The translations under genes and the position numbers were made by a program. DNA of 64,000 nucleotides from positions 1 through 64,000 of the forward strand of contig NZ_JBFNXK010000003.1 in the NCBI RefSeq assembly GCF_046054165.1, in the 5' to 3' direction. Below, one piece after another: positions 63,024 to 64,000 of the stretch (position 1 is the first letter of the stretch; every line of letters begins with the position of its first letter). Source of the stretch: Celerinatantimonas sp046054165 (GTDB taxonomy: Bacteria > Pseudomonadota > Gammaproteobacteria > Enterobacterales > Celerinatantimonadaceae). The notes under the pieces were generated by a model. The model searched no databases, was not told the DNA's origin, and worked only from the letters and a program-made list of their open reading frames with translations.

Positions 63024-63286
63024 AAAACACGCCAGAGCCGTTTGATAGCAGTGCCTCTTTAGATGTGATTGCAAAAAATGTTGAAAAACAGCAACAACAG
63101 GCCCAGTCGTTGATCGATGAAAATATGCAAAAACTGAAACAATTTAAAGGGTTTGAGCAAGCAGAACAGCTTGGAACCCAAGTCGGAGAGATGCTGGATA
63201 AAATCCAGCAACAACTCGAGCAGGATATTGGGAAAATTAACCAACAACTGACTCAATCAGCGTCTAATACTAACAACCAGGAATGA
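63020..63286 (+). CDS. Coiled-coil protein in the Reb locus
   Basis: 88 residues, unrecognised. Very rich in Gln and Lys with an almost continuous amphipathic helix (KNVEKQQQQAQSLIDENMQK, GEMLDKIQQQLEQDIGKINQ). It probably forms a coiled coil. It starts by a 4-bp overlap with the preceding gene, so the two are coupled in translation. It could be a scaffold or chaperone for the RebB chains. The next gene, RebB copy 4, starts 9 bp after its stop. Confidence 0.75.
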   Translation: MKNTPEPFDSSASLDVIAKNVEKQQQQAQSLIDENMQKLKQFKGFEQAEQLGTQVGEMLDKIQQQLEQDIGKINQQLTQSASNTNNQE

Positions 63287-63294
63287 GGTTTCAT

Positions 63295-63567
63295 ATGGCC
63301 ACAAAAACAGTGAATGAACAAATTACCGATTCCATTACCCAATCGGGAACACAAGTTCTGGGAAGTAACCCAGCCACAGCAATGGGAAATCTTTACACCG
63401 CGATCGGCTCAGCGTTATCGCTCATGAACCATAACGCGGCCTCAGCGCAGCAGCAGGCACAAATCACCATGCAATCGGCAACCGTTCAGGGGATCAATTC
63501 GCTCAACTCAATGGGCACCGCGGTGCTAGGTCGAGCAGCGGAAAGTGTGGTCGATAAAGACGATTAA
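63295..63567 (+). CDS. RebB-family R-body protein, copy 4
   Basis: 90 residues from the ATG at 63295, with SD AGGAATGAGG overlapping the preceding stop. The RebB pattern is intact: VNEQITDSITQSGTQVLGSN, MNHNAASAQQQAQITMQSAT and VQGINSLNSMGTAVLGRAAE, ending DKDD. It is more diverged than copies 2 and 3 are from each other. It is the only RebB of the second block and is followed by another hairpin. Confidence 0.9.
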   Translation: MATKTVNEQITDSITQSGTQVLGSNPATAMGNLYTAIGSALSLMNHNAASAQQQAQITMQSATVQGINSLNSMGTAVLGRAAESVVDKDD

Positions 63568-63578
63568 TGCCCCTATCC

Positions 63579-63606
63579 AGTTGGCTCGGTCCGGAGCCAA
63601 CTTTCT
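63579..63606 (+). terminator. Terminator-like hairpin after RebB copy 4
   Basis: AGTTGGCTC/GAGCCAACT (63579-63587, 63594-63602) with a 6-nt loop and TTCT after it, overlapping the SD region of the gene at 63624 (CGGAG at 63611-63615 lies just after). Confidence 0.65.
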
Positions 63607-63623
63607 ATACCGGAGCCACTCCC

Positions 63624-63809
63624 ATGTCCGATGATACCAAACAACTCACTCAGCAAACCAACGATCTCATCCAGCAACTTGCTGAAGCCGCGATGACCGA
63701 TACCATGGGTCTACATATGCAAAACGCCGTCACGAATCAGCAAGGCACACAGACAATCAGCACGGCAATTACCTCTACGGCCTGTGCCTTGATCCTGAAA
63801 CAGGGTTAG
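63624..63809 (+). CDS. Reb-locus protein of the 'LGLSMHNA' family, copy 2 (short)
   Basis: 61 residues from the ATG at 63624 with SD CGGAG. It is the core-only form of the family at 62589 (AMTDTMGLHMQNAVTNQQGT, then QTISTAITSTACALIL), without the long charged tail. No signal peptide. It sits directly after RebB copy 4 and before the second STALAL-family gene. That order is shuffled compared with the first block, where the STALAL gene comes first. Confidence 0.78.
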   Translation: MSDDTKQLTQQTNDLIQQLAEAAMTDTMGLHMQNAVTNQQGTQTISTAITSTACALILKQG

Positions 63810-63823
63810 ACAGGTTGGTTAAA

Positions 63824-64000
63824 TGGCCAGTTCATCTGCTATCGAAAAAGCCAAACAATCGGTTGCCCAGTCCACGGCCATTGCCATTCAGGACTCCGTC
63901 GATAATTTACGTAATCTGAATACCATCAGTACCACTGCTATTGGGGTTGCGTTGTCTCAGCTCTTAGCAACCGGCGATCCTAAATATGTTCAAGTGATTG
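63824..64000 (+). CDS. Reb-locus protein of the 'STALAL' paralogue family, copy 2 (cut by window edge)
   Basis: 59 codons from the ATG at 63824; the gene continues past the window. The core STAIAIQDSVDNLRNLNTIS continues with TTAIGVALSQLLATGDPKYV, closely matching the protein at 62155. The N-terminus (MASSSAIEKAKQSVAQ) is shorter. It shows that the array continues to the right. Confidence 0.78.

Overview
The window looks like chromosomal core sequence of a gammaproteobacterium. The closest fit by gene content and order is the Vibrio/Aeromonas/Celerinatantimonas side of the class. Supporting evidence: the thrU-tyrU-glyT-thrT-tufB tRNA block, an argCBFGH operon whose ArgH carries a fused GNAT domain, ilvL-ilvGMEDA, ftsYEX with rsmD, recCBD, and a MetJ-type operator before metF. 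The genus is an inference; no rRNA gene is present.

Layout. 1-3870 (minus): 5' end of tuf, four tRNA genes with their promoter, birA, murB, coaA. 3986-9168 (minus): a complete S10 operon (rpsJ to rpsQ) with promoter, leader and terminator, not followed by the spc operon. 9243-16633 (minus): a sugar-efflux MFS gene, then argCBFGH. 17374-25445: ppc, an orphan solute-binding protein, ribA, metF, and small or surface genes. 25608-30465: a DUF1145 gene and rsmD, divergent from ftsY-ftsE-ftsX, then a convergent ring-opening dioxygenase. 30669-36127: manA, a sigma54-type amtB, and a LysR/DoxX/glutathionyl-hydroquinone-reductase group. 36147-44770 (minus): recC-recB-recD. 44966-49333: a 35-residue membrane protein, an unrecognised 110-residue protein, a ManD/RspA-type dehydratase, comM, and an exported His-rich protein. 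49808-56320: ilvL attenuator and ilvGMEDA.

From about 56400 the DNA becomes visibly AT-rich and accessory. A three-gene gtr cassette (flippase, bactoprenol glucosyltransferase, polytopic glucosyltransferase) is the kind that modifies O-antigen. It is followed by an unusual regulator made of a degenerate NtrC-like AAA+ domain fused to an AraC DNA-binding domain.

The window ends inside an expanded R-body (Reb, 'killing trait') locus. It holds four RebB-family proteins, two further families of short paralogues that each occur twice, a coiled-coil protein and a possible leader protein. Intrinsic-terminator-like hairpins sit between the blocks. This locus and its regulator are the most unusual part of the window. 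R-bodies are contractile protein ribbons linked to toxin delivery; here the structural subunits appear multiplied in a modular array that continues beyond position 64000.
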